A stretch of DNA of 64,000 nucleotides from Guadua angustifolia (lineage: Eukaryota > Streptophyta > Magnoliopsida > Poales > Poaceae). The stretch lies in assembly GCA_036346375.1 (NCBI GenBank), contig CM070510.1, positions 65,506,376 to 65,570,375 of the forward strand, given 5' to 3'. Made by a program: the position numbers and the translations under genes. The stretch's first letter is position 1. Each line of letters begins with the position of its first letter. Shown in pieces: positions 12,073-22,801 of the stretch. The notes beneath the pieces were generated by a model that saw only the letters and a list, made by a program, of their open reading frames with translations, did no database searches and was not told the DNA's origin.

Positions 12073-12719
12073 TCAACCAGTTGAGCCGGTCTTAAAAGTG
12101 AGAAATATTGTATGATTTTCAGCTTTGACAAAAAGCTTTGTAGCCATGTAATATTCATCACTTCCTTCTTGAGCACCAGACTGCACAACCAGATCCATCA
12201 CCTCCTTAATGGCTTCAATAGTCAAATCACCTTGTAATGCCCTCGAGGTTACTGAACTAGAACTTTGCATATTTTCTAACATGCATTTCATTACCCTAAC
12301 CATAGGATTCTTCTTCTGCTTCTTTGGGCTAGCGGTAGTGGTACAAGCCTTTCTCTTCAATTGCTTGCCACTCTCATTGTTGGTATTGTGTTCCTCATAG
12401 TTCACATTAATAGCATTATGTTCTACTCCATCAGGAATGCAAGCTGAAGAACCAGAGACATGGCTTTTCTCAAACATCTTCTCAAGGTCAGTAAGGTTCT
12501 CAGGTGGACCCTCACAAAGCTTCTTCCATTCTGCATGTCCCTGAAAATCATTCAAGATAATATTAGTGTAAGCTTGATAAATAATACAATGAAATGGATG
12601 TACACAAATTTAGTACCTTTGTATTCTTTGCCCACCATTCGTCGTCCGCCACAACTATTCCTTTTTCATTATCCCACCCAAGTCCAGTTGCCTGATTAAT
12701 AGATACCCAAAAGTTGTAC
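12073..12719 (-). pseudogene. Harbinger Myb/SANT-like protein, C-terminal exons
   Basis: Exon 12719-12617 encodes LYNFWVSINQATGLGWD and DEWWAKNTK, the second half of a Myb/SANT-like (Myb_DNA-bind_3) domain. It ends in a GT donor. Exon 12540-12073 starts after an AG acceptor with GHAEWKKLCEGPPENL and ends with KLFVKAENHTIFLTF. A basic nuclear-localisation-like patch (KRKACTTTASPKKQKK) lies in between. In PIF/Harbinger elements this protein binds the ends and helps the transposase enter the nucleus. The exon is cut at 12719/12720 by the gypsy element. The first half of the domain is at 26440-26603, and the reading frame is continuous across the AACGC target site. Confidence 0.85.
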
Positions 12720-12724
12720 AACGC

Positions 12725-12898
12725 TGCCGGCAGATTCACCGACAGTTCGTGATCTCTGCATCGAGTTTGGTTCGATAGGAGGGCGTCTTCGCAGCTGGCT
12801 AACCCTAACAAGGGGAAACGCTAAAGACCCCCGCGCGGCAGATTTTGGCTTCTACGAACTATGGAACACACAGAGATTTTACCCAGGTTCAGGCCCCC
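12725..12898 (-). mobile_element. Element C 3' LTR stub
   Basis: Sequence matches 25228-25398 of the 5' LTR of the same element: GGAGGGCGTCTTCGCAGCTG, GGCTAACCCTAACAAGGGG and ATTTTACCCAGGTTCAGGCC. The terminal 30 bases are more diverged. Similarity stops at about 12898, and copia-LTR sequence begins at about 12910, so the junction is a deletion breakpoint. Confidence 0.8.
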
Positions 12899-13074
12899 GC
12901 GCCGGCACCTGTCTTTCATGAGTGATTTGGAAAGAATTAGGTCCCGTGTATGTATGATGACCAAGGTATCGTGGAGGATGATCGTTAAGCCGAGGTCAAC
13001 AAGACGACGGTGTCACCAAGAGTTGAGGACTAAGTCAAGATCGATTTGGCGTGGAGATCGTCGGAGAGGATGAT

Positions 13075-13813
13075 TGTCAGCGTACTCTACGCTGGGGTAC
13101 CCTCTACGCCGCACAAAAGCAGTCAACAAAGCAGTCAAATATGCCAGTCCACGTGGCGCCCGGCGAGCAGGTGGGCGAGCACGCCCCGCCGTAAGACGAA
13201 AAGGTGGTGCGAGGTAGCTTCGCCTCGAAGTCTCCTTCCCTATCGTCTGCTCGGGGCGGCAGAACTGCGGTGTCGATCTATCAACTACGAGGATTTCGCT
13301 ATAAGCCCATTCCTCCGACCTCTCACCAACTTTGTCAAAAGGGTCACATCCCGGACGGACGAGGCGGAAGCCATCGTCGGCATTTAATGAGGCCGAGGAA
13401 CGCAGGAAGACAGAAGGAGTAATAAATGTATCAGATCAGATGATGACCTCCTTTTACCTACTCCCGCTAGCTTTGGCCTATATAAGGGCCTCCGGTGCAT
13501 GGGAAAAGGGTCGAGCATTCGAGTAGTGTTGCATTCGAGCAAGCAAGGGCTCGCAAAGATAGTCTAAGAGAGAACTTGTAACACGAGAGCTTTGTATGGC
13601 TTTGCACACTCTCTAAACAATCTAGCAGAAGTAAGGCTATTACCCCAGGCAAAGGGGCCTGAACACAGGTAAAATCTCTGTGTGTTCCATAGTTCAGAGA
13701 CGCCAAAATCGCCATGGAGTCTCTAGGGTTTCTCGCTAGGGTTAGCTACGCGAAGACGCCTCCTTCCAACCAAACCCGGCTCAGAGATTCCGACTGTGTG
13801 GAATACGCCGGCG
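13075..13813 (+). repeat. Element B 5' LTR (739 bp)
   Basis: Starts TGTCAGCGTACTCTACGC and ends GGAATACGCCGGCG. It aligns with the 3' LTR but has only one CACGTGGCGCC unit (13150) where the 3' LTR has four, which explains the 189-bp length difference. LTR divergence is clear, so the insertion is not recent. Degenerate last bases (GGCG instead of GACA). Confidence 0.85.
13478..13487 (+). promoter_or_regulatory. TATA box of element B 5' LTR
   Basis: CTATATAAGG sits in a conserved block that is also present in the 3' LTR (22445-22454). The start of the transcript is expected about 30 bases downstream. Element C has a weakened version (CTACATAAGG on the minus strand, about 25570). Confidence 0.7.
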
Positions 13814-13840
13814 TGGGCGCGCTGTAGGGGGCTAGTGGTT
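13814..13840 (+). promoter_or_regulatory. Primer-binding-like site of element B
   Basis: TGGGCGCGCTGTAGGGGGC immediately follows the 5' LTR. Element C has the less mutated GGCGCGCCAGGTAGGGGGC at the same place. The position and TGG-like start are those of a tRNA primer site. I did not assign the tRNA. Confidence 0.5.
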
Positions 13841-14412
13841 GGTTTCTCCGGCTAACTCCCCGGTGGACTTCGGCGTTCGTGATTTGGAAATAGGCCCGTG
13901 CATCTCAAGATGGCGGATTTCGGCACCAGATGTGGCGGGCGAAGCGACGCCAAGGCGCTTCCCGGCGGTCGCGTCGGTCGAGGGACCGTCTCACCCCGCC
14001 CCTGCAGGATGGCGCCATTGCTCCCTTGGGGGCAGTGGAGTAGCCCGTGCGCCGCAGGCTGGCCATGGAGGTAGCCACTCCCGCCCAGAACTTGCACGCA
14101 GCTGCGTTCTTCGAACCACCTCCGGTGGAGTTCGCGGAGACTCCCGCCACTCCGTGGTCTGCGAGCATCGCCGCCTCGTGGATGCGCCCAACTTCGGTAG
14201 GGCTTTCGGCCGGTCAGTACCTCAGGTACCTTGTCGCCTAAGGCGCATGCAGAGCGATTCGGGCATCCAACCGCCCTAACGAGAAAGGCTCGGCCAGCGG
14301 CCGGGTCGAAGGAAGGGCGTGCCAGTCTTGGTCCCGGTGCCCTGAGGGACCATGGGGACCTCCGCCTCATTTGATGAGAGTCGCCGTGGCGCGGTGATGA
14401 CCTCATGATCGC

Positions 14413-15760
14413 TTGCGCCGCCCGGACCAGAGGCTGCTGCTGCAAGGAGTTGCATCTGACGGTGAGAGTTCCCCCCGCGGCTCTCACTCTCGGACCCAAG
14501 AGGAGGTTCACTCCTCCGACTCTATAGGGAGCCAGGCCCAGCGTTCCCGCGGGCGGTCCCCGGATCGGGTCCCCGATGAGCAGCTGGGCTCTCTCTATGG
14601 CGTCGGGTGCCAGGCCTTCTCCCGGCGGCTGCGCCGCGTGACATGGCCGGACAGGTTCCGCCCGGCGGCCATAGAAAAGTATGACGGCACCACCAACCCG
14701 GAGGAATTCCTCCAAATCTATACGACGATGGTGCGGGCAGCTGGCGGATCCGAAAAGGTCATGGCCAACTACCTCCCAACAGCCTTGACGGACTCTGCCC
14801 GCTCCTGGCTGTTAAACCTCCCCCGAGGATCGGTGCACTCGTGGGGGAAGTTGTGCGACCTCTTCGTCGCCAACTTTCGAGGCTCCTTTTGTGAGCCGGC
14901 GTGGAGGACGACCTCCACGCTCTGGAGCAAGAGAAGGGGGAGTCGCTTCGCGACTTCATTCGGCGGTTTTGCCACTGCCGTAACACAATCCCCCACATCT
15001 CAGAGCAATCGGTCGTCATCGCCTTGAAGGGGCGACGCGATCAAGAAGATGAAGGAGAAGATGGCCACCGTACCATCGGCTCCACCTCGAAGCTTTTCTC
15101 CTCGCACATAAGTGTGCGCGGCCGCATGAGGCGAGAGGCGGCGCCGCCCCAAGGGTGGCAGGCAAGGACAAGCCAGACCTCGAAGGGTTCGCCGCCTGCA
15201 GTAAGAAGGCGCGAAGCGAGGCAGAGAGGCCAGCAGTTTTGGCCGCCGAAGCGCGACGACGAGGAGGACCTCGCGCCCGAACGCAACCGCCGCGGCGGGC
15301 GCGATGACCGCCATGAGGCGCGGACGACCGTCGTGGATCGGGCGAACGATCGCCACGATCGGCGCGATGATCGCCTTGTGGTCGTGGGAACGACCGCCGC
15401 GACTAAAAGGAGGGCGAGCCCTCATCGCCCAATACATCGAACCAATACCCATGACCTAGGCAAATTGTCCGGTCGTGGACAAAATGGTGGAGAAGCGGCT
15501 CAAGGAACGCCGCCCCGACGACGATCAAGACGAAGATCTTGCCCCGCTGGCCTTCCAGCAAGCGGATCACACTGTGGCCTACATTTACGGTGGTTCGTCC
15601 ACCTTTTCCTCCAACGCCGCTTACAAGCGGTTGAAGAGGGAGGTGTGCGCCACGGCGTCAAGCTCAGGGGCGGGTCGGATGCTGAAGTGGTCAGAGCAGA
15701 CGCTCACTTTCAGCCAGGGCGACCACCCTGAGGGCGCCACCGACCTGGGGCATCTCCCGG
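14413..15760 (+). pseudogene. Element B gag region (frameshifted)
   Basis: The frame at 14413-15027 carries a retrotransposon gag domain (PF03732 type): FRPAAIEKYDGTTNPEEFLQ, YTTMVRAAGGSEKVMANYLP, ARSWLLNLPRGSVHSW and FVANFRGSF. After a frameshift near 14895 the domain continues in the frame starting 14901 with LHALEQEKGESLRDFIRRFC. A third frame from 15475 holds the gag-protease linker (LAPLAFQQADHTVAYIYGG). At about 15755 the frame jumps directly into the end of the RT/RNase H region, so protease and the RT catalytic core are deleted. Gag forms the virus-like particle. Confidence 0.8.
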
Positions 15761-16731
15761 TTGTGGTGTCCAGGAAGTTGCGGCACTATTTCCAAGGGCG
15801 GGAAATCACCGTGGTCACGGCCTACCCGCTACGAGAAATTCTCCACAACCGAGAAGCAGAGGGCCGAATTGCGAAATGGTCGGTGGAGCTGGGGGAATTC
15901 AACCTCAAATTCGTACCCCGCACCACCATCAAAAGTCAAAAGCTGGCGGAGTTCGCCGAGTGGACTCGCCGCCTCGTATAGAGAGCACCCGCGCCCTCTC
16001 CCTGGACCTTGTTCTTCGATGGTTCATTCAGGCTGGAGGGCGCGGGGGCTGGAGTTGTCCTGGTCTCCCCGACCGGTGACATCCTCCAATATGTGGTCGT
16101 CCTCGATTTCAAGGCCACAAATAACATAGCTGAGTATGAGGGCCTACTCGCAGGGTTGCGCATTGCTTCGGCATTGGGCATTCGGCGTCTCCAAGTCAAG
16201 GGAGACTCCCTGCTGGTCATCAATCAAGCGCGGAAGGAGTTCCAGTGCTCCGACCCCACCATGGCGGCGTACTTGGCGGAAGTCCGAAAGATGGAGCGTC
16301 ACTTTGAAGGTTTGGGGTATATCCATGTCCCTCGGCGCGACAATCACCTTGCGGACGGTCTTTCGCAGCTTGCGTCCTCAAGGGCTTCCGTTCTGGTCGG
16401 AGTCTTCGAAGAAAGGGTATCGCGACCGTCCATTGCGGCCCCCGATTCAGGTGGGGATGATGGTGTCGCTGTCACAGCCCCCAGTTCAAGCGGGGACGAC
16501 GGCAAGACCGTTGCGGCCTCCGGCTCGGGCGGGGAAGGCGGTTACCGCCATGGCCCCCAGCCGGGGGAAAGGTCTTCGCCAAACCCCCGTGTCCGGAGGA
16601 AGAAGGCGGCGGCCGAGGCAAGACCAGGAAAAGCTTGGTCGCGGAGTACCCAGCGAAGCACCGAGTGGTCGCCACGCTGGCCAGAAGATCGGTGGATGGA
16701 TCCTATCCTAGCCTTCTGCGTGACCAAGTGA
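15760..16731 (+). pseudogene. Element B pol: RT tail and RNase H
   Basis: 15760-15981 encodes the end of the RT-linked RNase H region (SRKLRHYFQGREITVVTAYP, EGRIAKWSVELGEFNLKF). 16009-16440 encodes a second RNase H with FFDGSFRLEGAGAGVVL, NIAEYEGLLAGL, KGDSLLVINQ and RRDNHLADGLS. The Asp, Glu, Asp and Asp of the active site are visible. Two RNase H domains in tandem, the second resembling the archaeal type, are known from the Tat lineage. It would remove RNA from the RNA-DNA hybrid. The frame then runs into repeat-rich linker (SGGDDG-type repeats) to 16731. Confidence 0.8.
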
Positions 16732-16791
16732 TCCCCGACGATGATGCCTCGGTGAGAAGATTGCACGTAAGGCCAAGTGCTATACCGGTAG

Positions 16792-17895
16792 GTGGGGACC
16801 TATATCGCCAGGCGTAAACGGAGTTCTCTGAAGCGCATCACTCAGAAGAGGGAGCAACCGCTCTCGATATCCATGGAGGCGTGTGTGGGAGCCACATGTC
16901 TCGCCGAACGCTTGTCGGTAAAGCGCCGCCAGGGTTTTCTTGGCCCATCGCCTCCGGTGATGCTTGCGAGTGGTGAGGACATGCGGCTTGTCGCTTATTC
17001 GCCAGCAAATCCATCGACCGCCCAAAGCTCGCAAACCATCCCGCTCTCCGCCGTTTGCGGTGCGGGGTCGATATCTGGCCCGCTCGCTGGCCATAGGGGC
17101 TTCACCCACCTCTTTGTCGCCATCGACAAATTCACAAAGTGGGTTGAAGCCGAGGCGGTGCGCGCCATCACGGCCGCTGCCGCCGTCAAGTTCATGCGTG
17201 GGATCTTTGCCCGCTTTGGAGTCGCCAACCGCATCATCACCGACAACGGGACTCAATTCACTAGCGCGGCTTTCCTGGACTTCTGCGATGAAATGGGCAC
17301 CAAGGTATGCTTCGCTTCGGTGGCCCATCCCATGAGCAACGGGCAAGCGGAACGTGCCAACGCGCTGGTGCTGAAGGGCCTCAAGACAAGGGCGTTTGAT
17401 CGGCTCCACAAGCGGGGGGCGCGGTGGACTGAGGAGCTCCCGCTGCATCAGTAGTCGCCCGCACCACACCTAAGCAGAGCCACGGCGAGACACCCTTCTT
17501 CTGGTATACGGGCGAGGTCGTTCTCCTCCGAAGTGCCGCTCGGTTCTCCGCGTGTCTCGGCGTTCAACGAAGAAGACCAAGAAGATCTCCGGCGGGAAGA
17601 TGTCAACCTTTTGGAAGAGGTGCGGGATCGCGCTGCTCTCCGCGCCGCCCGCTACCAGCAAAGTCTCAGGCGATACCATGCCACCCGGGTCTCTGAGAGA
17701 ACACTGGCAGTGGGCGACCTGGTCTTGCGCAGAATTCAGACGCATGCCGGGTTGCACAAACTGTCTCCCCGATGGGAGGGCCCCTTTAAGGTGGTTTCGG
17801 TATCTCGGCCCGGGGCGGTCCGGTTGGCCACTGAGGACGGCGAAGAACTGATGAATTCCTATAACATTGAGTTATTGCGGAAGTTCTATCCTTGA
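16792..17895 (+). pseudogene. Element B integrase
   Basis: 16792-17454 carries the rve core: FTHLFVAIDKFTKWVEAEAV, FGVANRIITDNGTQF (second Asp) and HPMSNGQAERAN (Glu). The first Asp region reads AGSISGPLAG, so the first catalytic Asp is lost. After frame breaks the C-terminal part is at 17533-17895 (ERTLAVGDLVLRRI, LSPRWEGPFKVV, YNIELLRKFYP). Integrase joins element cDNA to the chromosome. This copy should be inactive. Confidence 0.85.
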
Positions 17896-18139
17896 AGGAG
17901 TTGTAAGTACCCCGCAGCTCACCCTGGTCAGCCATGAGGTAAGTCCCTTCCTTGGCTGGTCAGCGGCTTCTGGCGGTTAGTAAAGTTGTTGCCTAGAAGG
18001 CTTTTACTTTACCATTGTTGTCCCTCTCTGTGCCCTTAGCGGCAAGTTTTTTGCATGAATGTCGCTGGTTCCGTATGTTTGCTAATTCCTTGGTGATCTA
18101 TAGAGTCACCTGGTGCCTGTGTCCGACAAGGACAGGTAA

Positions 18140-18885
18140 CCAGGAGCGGGCTAGATGCGGTGCTCAAACGCGGCTCGCACGCCTCGGGTTGGCTCCCTGA
18201 AGCACCGCTGGTTGTCACCGCGAGCATCGTTAGTTTAGTACCCCTCCTGGAAGCCCGCTGCCTTGACACATAGTACCATGGTTCGACCTCCGAAAAATCG
18301 CAAGGACTTAGGAATCAAAAAGGCGGACCGGGGCTTACTTCGTGCGAGGGCCTATATCATTTAATTTTATCTTGCATATACACTGCAAAGCCCACTCATT
18401 CTGTTGGTAGCTATGTGCGCGCACAGGCCAAGGCATAGGGACGCCGACTCATTGCATAGAGTCCCCAAGCCTTCCCGTGGTCGCCCAAGTGCTCGGGGGC
18501 TGATCGCCCCAAGCCTCTTCGTGGTCGCCCCAAGCCTCTCCATGGTCGCCCAAGTGCTTGGGGGCTGCTCGCCCCAAGTCCCTCCGTGGTCGCCCAGATA
18601 CTTGGGTGCTGGTCGCCCAACGATATATAAAGCAAGATAAGTGCTCCGTACCGCATTTTTGACCACTCCCTTATGCGCATGCGCTAAGATGGGTCAAGTT
18701 ACGCGTGATTGACACGAGTGTTAAAAATCAACGGCCCCTCGTGATAGATGGAAATATGCTAAAAGCGTTAACGTTCGGTGCGGCCAAGCGACCGAAGTGC
18801 AAGTCGGGCACGGTACTCAAACACGGATCGTACGCCTCGAGTTGGCTCCCTGAAGCACCGCTGGTTGTCACCGTCGAGTACCGTT
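18140..18885 (+). repeat. Dispersed 90-bp direct repeat in element B
   Basis: 18145-18235 and about 18790-18885 share TTGGCTCCCTGAAGCACCGC, CTGGTTGTCACCG and the preceding GTACGCCTCG-like block. They flank the tandem array at 18470. Confidence 0.75.
18470..18625 (+). repeat. Tandem repeat in element B 3' region
   Basis: About three imperfect units of roughly 50 bp built on GTGGTCGCCCAAGTGCTCGG, with GGGGCTGATCGCCCC and GGGGCTGCTCGCCCC. It lies in the non-coding stretch between integrase and the antisense ORF. Confidence 0.75.
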
Positions 18886-19370
18886 GGTCTAAAAACACTT
18901 CCGGAAACTTATTGCCTCACCACGTTACGCTGCAGCACGTTTTCAGGCGATCATCAGGGCCTAAGTTCTGGAAGGATTTGCACCCGCAACGATCCCGCGT
19001 AAAAACCTGATGCTAAAAACTAAGTTACGTTTTTGCATCCCTTGTCGGACTCAGTTCCATTGCTGCTCGAGTTCTGTTAACTTGCATGGTTTGTACTTGT
19101 GTTTGTACCAAGCTGCATGTGACCTAAAAAAGGGATTCCGGAGTGTTGCCCTAAAATGGAAAGGTTGTTTGGCGTTTTGGCCAAGTCCAAACCTAGTCGC
19201 CTGGCAGCTTCAGCACGCAAGATCAATCAAGCAAAACGAACGAACGCACAGGTAAAATTAGTAAAACATTCCTTGGGCTAAAACATTGTCCGAATGTTTT
19301 GCATACACAGGAGAACAGATTACAACCAAAAGAAAGTCAAACAAAAAGAGCAGCAAGGCTGCCCGGCCCT

Positions 19371-21565
19371 TCACGCGTCGTCGCCAAGGTCAAGCTCGTC
19401 GTCGTCGTCGCCCTCCACGGCCAGCGGAGTGGAGACGTCCATGACCGGCTGCTCCACTTGCAGCAGCCCGGCCACGTGTTCGGCGGCTGCGCGTACCCGC
19501 GCCTCTGCCTGCGCAGCGTCTCCCTCAATGCCGGCCGTCACCACCGCCATGGGATCGAAGGCGGCGTCGCGGCTGGCGCAGCAGGCCAGCGTGTATGTCG
19601 CGGTCATGACCGCGACCTCCCGTCCCTCTCTGGCGGAGCGAACGGCCAGGGCTTCGGGCAGCCCCCGGAGCGCCTCCGCGGCCTGGTTGGTCGCGGGCGC
19701 AGGCGGAGTCCTCAATGGCGATTCAGCGCCACGCCCAAGGGCTCTAGGCACCTTTTCGTGCGCTGGAACGCTTTCTTGAGCACGACGGACAAATTGCGCC
19801 GCAAGCGGAAGGATTCGAGCTCCGAGGTCTTCAGCGCCGCCTCGGCCCTCTGCGCCGTTCTTGACCCTCTCGCCGCTACCGCATGGCGGCGCGATCGATT
19901 CTCTCTGCGCCATCGCCGCCTGCCGCGCTCGACGGCTACCGCCCTCACCGACGCTAAATCGCTGGTCAGATCGGCCCGTGCTGGCCGCCGCACCAAGGGC
20001 GATGCCAGTCGCGGCTGGATACCGCCAAGCTCGGTGAAGAGCTCGACGTGGCGCGTGGCGAGGGCAATGGCGGTGCGAGGGGCAAGAGGTCCGGAAGCGC
20101 TGGTGCTGGGGACGTCCTCTTCGGCCCTTTCTGCAGCGGCGGCCGGAGGTACTTGGGCGGAAGCTTCCGCCGTCTCAGTGGGTGCCGGGGGCGTCTGCGC
20201 CCTTGGCGCGTCCTGGGGGGCCACCCTCGGCGGCGCCCTCAGGCTAAGCCCGGCCATTGGGAGCGTGAGGCCACCCTGTTGGGCGGTGGCCTGGACTCCC
20301 GTGGCCGAAGGCGTTGGTGCCGCGGTCGTTGGGCCCGGCGCCGGAGGAGGAGGCATCGGTAAAGGCTCTGGTGCCGGCGCTGCGGGAGGCGGCGGCACCG
20401 GAGGCGAAGTCATGGTTGGGGCGGCCTGCGCCGCCGCCCCTTGCAAGGATGCCGCCACGTCAGTGCTGGCGGCGGCGGTAGTTTGGCCCGCGACGCGGAC
20501 CCTCTTGGGGCGGACGATGGCGTCGAGGCGATTGGTCGCTGTTCGCGGGTCTTGCTGGCGGTCGTGTCCTCGATCACCGCCGCCCACGGGTCGGCACCGC
20601 GGCGAGCCCCGTGGAGTCCATCGGCGGGAGCAGCCTCACGACCCGTAGGCGCTCCGCGTGCTCCAAATCGGCGAGCGGCAGGGCCGCCGCCGGAAAGGGT
20701 GTGCCGGTTGGGACCAGCTGCATCAGCACGACGAGCCATCTGCCCTGGACCGGCTCCTCCAAGTTTCCCGCGACTGGCAATGGACAAAAAATAGCTGCTG
20801 GTTGGTAGGAAGCCACAAAAAGAAGCATGGGCGCAAGAAAAAGCCGAAGAGAAACAAAGACTTACGCCCCGCCACGCGGCGCTGGCGTCGTGTCGTCGCC
20901 GCCAGATATTGCCATGCTGAGGCGGGACGCTTGGCGCGGGGGCCGATCCTCAAGACTCACGGTCCCGCCACCACTTTCATCAATCCGCTTCCATGATCGG
21001 AGAATGCGGTCGCCATTGCGCGAACTCCGCCGCCTCGACCGCGAAGTTCGATCCTCGAGGCCTCCGCTGCCGGTGGGCACCTCCAAAGCGCCGATTCATT
21101 GTCATCTTTGATGTACAACCACTCATTGCGCCAGACTTCCAGATTGGACTGGCCGAAGGCGATGTAGCGGGAGGCCATCCCGTACCGAAGGCGGAAATAG
21201 CAGCTCCCCACTGTCTCGTTGTCGTGGGAGGCGCGGCAGAGGAAGAAGTGGCGAAAGAGTGGAAGATTCGACATCACCCCCATGAACATTTCACAGAGGT
21301 GTGCGAAGATGGAAAGGAAGACAATGGAGTTGGGGGTGAGATGAAGGTGGTGGATCCCGTAGAAGTGGAGGACGGTGATGAAGAATTCGGAAAATGGCGG
21401 GACCAGGCCCGCCATCATGGCCCAAGTGTGAATGAGGATTTCATCGGAAAGGCACCGCGGTGTGGCGGTCCCCGCCCGGAAGCGGAAGGTGCCCTCCGGC
21501 GCTATGATGGCCATCCTATTCACCGTGGCAGCGTCCGCGGTGGAGGCAGGGATGGGAGGCGCCAT
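19371..21565 (-). pseudogene. Antisense ORF of element B (Transposase_28 / putative gypsy-type protein)
   Basis: On the strand opposite to gag-pol. The N-terminal part (21565-20957) reads LSDEILIHTWAMMAGLVPPF, SEFFITVLHFYGIHHLHLTP, NSIVFLSIFAHLCEMFMGV and WRNEWLYIKDD, which I recognise as the plant 'putative gypsy type transposon' domain (PF04195). The downstream pieces, 20787-20410, 20587-19712 and 19913-19371, are Pro/Ala-rich and then coiled, ending in an acidic DDDDELDLGDD. They may be exons or frameshifted parts of one gene. Such antisense ORFs are known between integrase and 3' LTR in Tat-lineage elements. Their role is not known. Confidence 0.75.
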
Positions 21566-21873
21566 GAAGCTGAAGAAGGCGAAGGCTTTCTGTGCGAAGG
21601 GGTTGAAGAAGCGAAAGTTGGGGTGCGCAAGAAAGAAGAAAGCGTAAACCGCTTGATACAGAAGAACCTATATATGCACCCCTGCACCGACGGTTCGCGA
21701 AAGGACAAGACCGTGCGTCGCCTCGGGTCCCGAGAAAAATCTGCAGATACGCGGGGGAGGACCGAGGCAGTCGTATCCTCATGAGTGGTGGCCCCGCCCA
21801 AGAGCACGCTAAACATTCAATGAAGGTTCTAAAAAAGCTTTAGCACGCGCTCCAGGGCGGGCCCGGGGGCTAC

Positions 21874-22801
21874 TGTCAGCGTACTCTGCACTGGAGTACC
21901 CTCTACGCCGCACAAAAGCAGTCAACAAAGCAGTCAAATATGCCGGTCCACGTGGCGCCCGGCGAGCAGTGGCGAAAGCACGCCCGCTTCGCCGGCGGCC
22001 GGCCCACGTGGCGCCCGGCGGCAGTGGGCGAACACTCCCGCTTCGCCCGTGGCCGGTCACGTGGCGCCCGGCGAGCAGTGGCGAGCACGCACCGCCGCCG
22101 TGGCGGTCCACGTGGCGCCCGGCGGAGCAAGTGGCGAAAGCACGCCCGCCGTAAGACGAAAAAGGTGGTGCGAGGTAACCGCCTCGAAGTCTCCTTCCCT
22201 ATCGCACTGCTCAGGCGACAGTTCTGCGGTGTCGATCTATCAACTACGAGGATTTCTGCTACAAGCCCATTCCTCTAACGCCTCTCACCAACCTGTCAAA
22301 AAGGGGTCACATCCCGGACGGACCGGGCGAAGCCATGCGTCGGCATTTAATGAGGCTGGAGGAACGGGACAGCACAGGAAGGAGTAATAAATGTATCAGG
22401 ATCAGCATGATGACCCTCCTTTTACCTACTCCCGTTAGCCTGGCCTATATAAGGGCCTCCGGGTGCATGGAAAAAGGGGTCGAGCATTCGGGTAGTGTTG
22501 CATTCGAGCAAACAAGGGCTCCGCAGCATAGTCTAAGAGAGAACTTGTAACCTGAGAGCTTTGTACTAGCTTTGCACACTCTCTAAACAATCTAGCAGGA
22601 AGTAAGGATATTACCCAGGGCAAAGGGGGCCTGAACCTGGGTAAAATCTCTGTGTGTTCCATAGTTCGTAGACGCCAAAATCTGCCGCGCGGGAGTCTCT
22701 AGGGTTTCCCCTCGCTAGGGTTAGCCAGCCGCGAAGACGCCCTCCTTCCGAACCAAACCCGCTCTGTAGATTCCGGGCCTGTCAGGTGGAATACGCCGAC
22801 A
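21874..22801 (+). repeat. Element B 3' LTR (928 bp)
   Basis: Starts TGTCAGCGTACTCTGCAC right after a G-rich tract (GGGCGGGCCCGGGGGC, about 21856-21870) that serves as polypurine-tract-like primer. Ends CGCCGACA. It has four CACGTGGCGCC units at 21949, 22005, 22058 and 22109, with TATA CTATATAAGG at 22445. Confidence 0.9.

Larger units (their letters stand above)
13075..22801 (+). mobile_element. Gypsy (Tat-like) element B, nearly complete with both LTRs
   Basis: A 9.7-kb LTR retrotransposon with TG...CA termini and a perfect 5-bp duplication ATGAT (13070-13074 and 22802-22806). Order: LTR, primer-binding-like site, gag, a pol that lacks protease and most of RT, RNase H, integrase, a long 3' region with an antisense ORF, purine/G-rich tract, LTR. 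RNase H before integrase places it in Ty3/gypsy. The extra archaeal-type RNase H and the antisense ORF fit the Tat lineage (RIRE2-like), which is my inference. The internal deletion and frameshifts mean it could only move in trans. Confidence 0.9.

Noticed and set aside
13839..14279. Overlapping long frames on both strands of the GC-rich gypsy leader and gag
   Set aside because: High GC removes stops. Only the plus-strand gag motifs are recognisable.
18470..18625. CRISPR-like or satellite array
   Set aside because: Repeats are imperfect with no regular spacers. They lie inside a plant LTR element and are an ordinary minisatellite.
19294..20794. Plus-strand 449-codon and other frames opposite the antisense ORF
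   Set aside because: They are shadows in GC-rich DNA. The minus-strand frame contains the known domain.
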